Assembly (NCBI GenBank): GCA_944989445.1
Contig: CALYLW010000125.1
Span: 813,001 to 877,000 of the forward strand
DNA: 64,000 nucleotides
Direction of reading: 5' to 3'
Origin: Ampullaceana balthica
Taxonomy: Eukaryota; Mollusca; Gastropoda; Lymnaeidae
The translations under genes and the position numbers were made by a program. The notes beneath the pieces were generated by a model. That model had not been told where the DNA came from, ran no database searches, and worked only from the letters and a program-made list of their open reading frames with translations. This document shows, piece after piece, positions 59,401-64,000 of this stretch (position 1 is the first letter of the stretch; the number at the start of each line of letters is the position of its first letter).

Positions 59401-60794
59401 ATACCACTCATTGGTTTCTTTAAATTTAATCATTTTTAAATCATTTATATTAACTTCACCGCCGTCTCTGTCTCTCTGTCTCTCTCTCTGTCTGTCTGTC
59501 GTTCGTTGTCGGGCGGGCGGAAAAAGAAAAGTAAAAAATGACCCACTTCCCGTGATGCCATCGAGCTGAAATTTGGCACATAGACTCGTGTCACCTAACA
59601 ATGCGTTGTATCACAATTGCAGATTGATTGAACGTACCGTAATTAAATTAATGCATTTTTAGTTTATCTATATAAAACTATATGTAGCAGTCACTATTGT
59701 TTACATTTTACGGGTCACTTGACTTCACGCCAGCCATCTGTGACCACATTTCGTGTTTTAAGCACGTGGAATTCACTCAGTTTCTGGCTGTAAATGTTTG
59801 TCGCGTTGGAACATAATCAATACTTTAAGTTCTGTCTCATATATAAGGGATTTATAGTCAAAAACATTTTTTAACGGGGTTGTTTAATTAAATCCCTTAT
59901 ATTAACTTCACCGCCGTCTCTCTCTGTCTCTCTTTATGTCTGTCGTTCGTCGTCTGGCGGGCGGAAAAACAAAAGTAAAAAATGACCCACTTCCGTGATG
60001 CCACCGAGCTGAAATTTGACACATAGGCTCGTGTCACCTAACAATGCATCGTGTCAAAATTTTAGATCGATCGAACTTACAGTTAATTAAGGCATTTTTA
60101 GTTTATCTATATAAACTATATGTAGCGGTCGCTATTGTTTACATTTTACGGGTCACTTGACTTCCCGCCAGCCATCGATGCCCACATCTCGTGGAGGAGG
60201 AGTTCACTCAGTTTTAGGCTGTAAATGTTTGTCGCGTTGGAACATAATCAATACTTTAAGTTCTGTCTCATATATAAGGGATTTATAGTCAAAAACATTG
60301 TTTTTACCTTTAAAAAAAAATTAAATCCCTTATATTAACTTCGAAATCTTTTCTCTCTCTCTGTCGTCATCTCTTCGTACGTCGAGCGGAAAAAGAAAAG
60401 TAAAAAATGATCCACTTCCCGTGATGCCATCGAGCTAAAATTTGGCACACAGACTTGTGTCACCTAACAATGCATTGTATCAAAATTTCAGATCAATCGA
60501 AATTACCGTAATTAAATTAATGCATTTTTAGTTTATCTATATAAAAATATATGTAGCAGTCGCTATTGTTTACATTTTACGGGTCACTTGACTGCACGCC
60601 AGCCATCGGTGACCACATATCGTGTTTTAACCAGGTGGAATTCACTCAGTTTCAGGCTGTAAATGTTTGTCGCGTTGGAAAATAATCAATACTTTAAGTT
60701 CTGTCTCCTATATAAGGATTTATAGTCAAAAACTTTGTTTTTACGGGGTTTTTTTTATTACTGAGATCGTTGCAACACACGACGGGTCTGCTAG
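57241..60794 (+). mobile_element. Helitron-like composite D with ~313- and ~450-bp arrays
   Basis: Starts tctatatatataaaaataaa and ends cgacgggtctgCTAG at 60794. First part (57290-58690) is four to five diverged ~313-bp units (agctatataaaaattagttt; gggcactgaac). Second part (58840-60760) is about four ~450-bp units (aacttcaccgccgtctctct ... ttatagtcaaaaactttg). Could be two elements rather than one. Confidence 0.6.
59309..59399. repeat. (CT)n microsatellite
   Basis: ~90 bp of CT inside a ~450-bp unit, an expansion of the gtctctctct start of that unit. Confidence 0.97.
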
Positions 60795-61088
60795 TACCAT
60801 AAAAATTTCGCTGAAATTTGTTTTTTAAATAGAGTTTTTTTCCTCTATATTTAGTAATTGTTATGTAAATCTCAAAATAAATAAAAATATCTAAATGCTA
60901 TTTTTTAACATCTTGTTAATGTTCTCAACAAAACTTTTATGTTTGAATTTCAAACCTGAAGACTTATAACTTTAAGAATCTGACACTATCATCCACCATG
61001 TCAGTTAAGTGGTGACATATTAGATCCAAACTGAAAAAAAGAAAAGAAAAAACACCAATTAAATAAATATATATACTTGTTTTATCTA

Positions 61089-63164
61089 TCTATACTATAC
61101 TAATAAAAGGCAAAGCCCTCACTGACTCCCTCACTGACTCACTGATTCATCACTAATTCTCCAACTTCCCGTGTAGGTAGAAGCATGAAACTTTGGGAAG
61201 TTGTTTAGTAGCCTCTGGCGACGAAAATTGGCGTAAAAGAAATTTAAAATTAACACTCATGGGGGCCAGGGGCCCAAAAACGTTTTTTTCCCTTATATGG
61301 CCAATATAAAATTTTAAAATCACAAATTCTCCTATTTTCCGAGTAGGCAGAAGCATGAAACTTTGGGAAGTTGTTCAGTACAATCCCGCGATGGACACGG
61401 GAGAAAAAATATTTAAATTATCACTTCCTGGGGGCCGGGCGCCCAAATGAAGTTTTTTCCTCATATAAGCTATATAAAAACTAAAAATCACTAATTCTCC
61501 TATTTCCCGTGTAGTTAGAAGCATGAAACACTGGGTAGTTGATAAGTAAACTTCCACAGTGGTAACAAGCGAAAAAAATATTTAAATTATCACTTAATGG
61601 GGGCCAGGGGGCCAAAATGTAGTTTATTTCTTATATAAAAACTGACTCATCACTAATTCTCCAACTTCCCGTGTAGGTATTAGCATGAAACTTTGGGAAC
61701 TTGCTGAGTACACTCTCACGACGATAATTAGCGAATAAGAATTTTAAAATTCACACTGTTGGGGGCCCGGGGCCCAAAAACGTTTTTTCCCCCCTTATAT
61801 GGACTATATAAAATATGAAATCACTAATTTTCTCATTTCTCGAGTAGGCAAAAGCATGAAACTTTGGGAAATTGTTGAGTACAATCCCGCGATAGTAACA
61901 GGCGAAAAAATATTCGAATTTTCAGTTACTGGGGTCCAGGGGCCCAAATGAAGTTTTTTCCTTCTATGAGCTATATACAAACTGAAAATCACTAATTCTC
62001 CTATTTCCCGTGTAGCTAGAAGCATGAAACTTGGGGTAAGTGTTTAGTACACTTCCACGATGGTATCAGGTAAAAATAATATTTACATTATCACTACGGG
62101 GGGCCGGGGGCCCAAATGTATTTTTTTCTTATATTAAAACTGACTCATCAATAATTCTCGGATTTCCCGTGTAGGTAGAAGCATGAAACCTTGGTAAGTT
62201 GTCAAGTAGCCTCTCTCGACGACAAATGGCGAAAAAGAATTTTAAATTTTCCCTTCATGGGGGCCGGGGGCCCAAAATCGTTTTTTCCCCTTCTATGTGC
62301 TATATAAATATTTGAAAATAACTAATTCTCCTATTTCCCGAGTAGGTAGAAGCATGAAACTTTGGGAAGTTGTTGAGTTCACTTCCGTGATGGTAACGGG
62401 CGAAAAAAATTAAATTATCATTTCCTGGGGGCCGGTGCCCAAATGAAGTTTTTTCCTTATATGAGCTATATAAAATTTGAAAATCACTAATTCTCCTATT
62501 TCGCGAGTAGGTAGAAGAATGAAACTTTGGGAATTTGTAAGGGAACACTTCCGCAATGTTAACAGGCCAAAAAATATTTAAATTATCACATACTTGGGGC
62601 CTTGGGCCCAAATGAAGTTTTTTCCTTACATGAGCTATATAAAAACGGAAAATCACTAATTCTCCATTTCCCGTGTAGGTAGAAGCATGAAACTTTGGGT
62701 AGTTGTTAAGTAACATTTCGCGATGTTAACAGGTAAAAAAGATATATAATTTATTACTTACTGGGAGCCGGGGGCCGAAAAGTAGTTTTTTCTTAAATAA
62801 AAAAACTAACTCATCACTAATTCTCCAACTTCTCGTGTAGGTAGAAGCATGAAACTTTGTAAAGTTGAGTTGAGTAGACTTCCGTAAGGGTAACAGTCGA
62901 AAAAAAAATTATCACTAAGTGGGAGGCCGGGGGCCCAAATGTAGTTTTTTTTATTAAATGAGCTATACAAAACAGACTCATCATTAAATCTCAAATTTCC
63001 CGTGTAAGTAGGAGCATGAAACTTTGAAAAGTTGTTGAGTACCCTCCCAAAATGGTAACTCACGGAAAAATATTTAAATTATCACTCACTATGGGGCCGG
63101 GGGCCTGAATGTAGTTTTTAAAAAAAAATAAAACTGACTCATCACTAATTCTCCAACTTACCGT
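61089..63164 (+). mobile_element. Helitron-like element F with ~166-bp array
   Basis: Starts tctatactatactaataaaa then ggcaaagccctcactgact; about twelve ~166-bp units (cttcccgtgtaggtagaagc, gcatgaaactttgggaag, ggggccgggggcccaa), the forward version of elements A and B. Cut off by the LINE at 63165. Confidence 0.75.
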
Positions 63165-64000
63165 GTAAGTTTGATGCTAACATCAAATAAAATTAACAAA
63201 TGCTGGTTCAATTCTAGATTGAAAAAGCTATGCAAACAAAAAGAGAACTTATTTAAGAAATATAAAGCTACCTATTCATATAGGATACACAAAAAATACT
63301 TAAAGATTAAACACTTGACACAAAAACTTAGTCGAAACCTCCAAAATGAATATATAAACAATGTAATTACCAAAGATAACAATAAAAACTTATGGTCCTT
63401 TATCAAATCTAAAAAAAATGGAACCTTCAGGAATAGCCACACTAAAAGGCTCAAATAATAAAACCTATAATGATAATGAAACTAAAGCAAATATCCTTAA
63501 CACATATTTTGCATCATCTTTTTCTGCCTCAGGCGACAAGGAAGTTTTAATAAATTTAAATAAAATGGAGGAAATAGGTAACATAACTGTAGATGAGATA
63601 GGTATACATTCACTCCTAAAAAACTTAAAAATAAACAAAGCTACTGGCCCAGATGATTTGCCTGCAAGGTTATTAAAAGAACTAAGCAATGAACTGTCCC
63701 CAATCCTTGTAGTTCTCTTTCAAGCCTCTCTAAACCAGGGTAAAGTGCCCCAGGATTGGAAATTAGCTAACGTAACTCCACTCTTTAAGAAAGGGGATAA
63801 ATCAGACCCTGGTAATTACAGGCCTGTATCACTTACTAGTATCACCTGTAAATTACTAGAACACATAATATATAGTAGAATAGTTAACCACCTTGACAAA
63901 TATAATGCCCTATGCCCACATCAACACGGCTTTAGAAAAAAACAGATCATGTGAAACACAATTAATAGGTTTAATAGATGAACTATCAAAAGGCTTAGAC
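63165..64000 (+). pseudogene. Non-LTR retrotransposon reverse transcriptase, frameshifted, partial
   Basis: First frame (63171-63458) reads WFNSRLKKLCKQKENLFKKY and NLWSFIKSKK, the linker before the RT. Second frame (63418-63954) has KATGPDDLPARLLKEL, VPQDWKLANVTPLFKKGDKS and PGNYRPVSLTSITCKLLEHI, RT fingers/palm motifs of Jockey/CR1/L2-type LINEs. A third frame resumes with CETQLIGLIDELSKGL to the window edge, before the catalytic aspartates. Both frame changes fall in A-runs. May be the same LINE type as the 3' ends at 15438 and 38292, but no overlap allows proof. Confidence 0.88.

Overview
This is a eukaryotic, AT-rich window that is mostly transposable-element sequence around one intact gene. 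The gene is a 15-exon inosine-5'-monophosphate dehydrogenase (IMPDH), so the source is an animal. The repeats (a SPIN-like hAT MITE, tRNA-derived SINEs sharing a tail with a LINE, minisatellite-bearing Helitron-like elements) suggest a lophotrochozoan, most likely a gastropod mollusc. The phylum is an inference; the IMPDH call is read directly from the sequence.

Layout. 1-11.5 kb: no host gene seen; MITEs (one split by a SINE), a SPIN-like element and other hAT fragments. 11.59-22.52 kb: IMPDH on the + strand, 514 codons, every intron GT-AG, all key catalytic residues in register with the vertebrate enzyme. Introns carry two hAT MITEs, a LINE 3' end and a SINE-like fragment. Two places near the 3' end could encode alternative C-termini. 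22.7-26.2 kb: AT-rich 3' flank. 26.2-41 kb: a dense nest of DNA transposons: a pogo-like element split by a hAT MITE, a ZBED/hAT transposase fragment, a long-inverted-repeat element split by a 3.1-kb hAT that itself holds two more insertions, a second 2.2-kb hAT, a second LINE 3' end and several Helitron-type termini. 41.7-45.3 kb: two Helitron-like elements in the same orientation filled with a ~166-bp minisatellite. 46.2-55.6 kb: three head-to-tail units of a ~3.3-kb element with a 3' hairpin; the first unit holds a SINE whose empty site is visible in the other two. 55.6-63.2 kb: more Helitron-like elements with ~313-, ~450- and ~166-bp arrays and a (GTT)n-rich block. 63.17-64 kb: a frameshifted non-LTR reverse transcriptase that runs off the window.

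How it fits together. IMPDH is the only gene I can support as functional; it catalyses the committed step of guanine nucleotide synthesis. The rest is a record of nested transposition. Target-site duplications and paralogous empty sites allow many insertions to be placed to the base and ordered. Two transposase-bearing hAT remnants, one with three short derivatives here, and a SINE/LINE pair sharing a tail show autonomous/non-autonomous partnerships inside one window.
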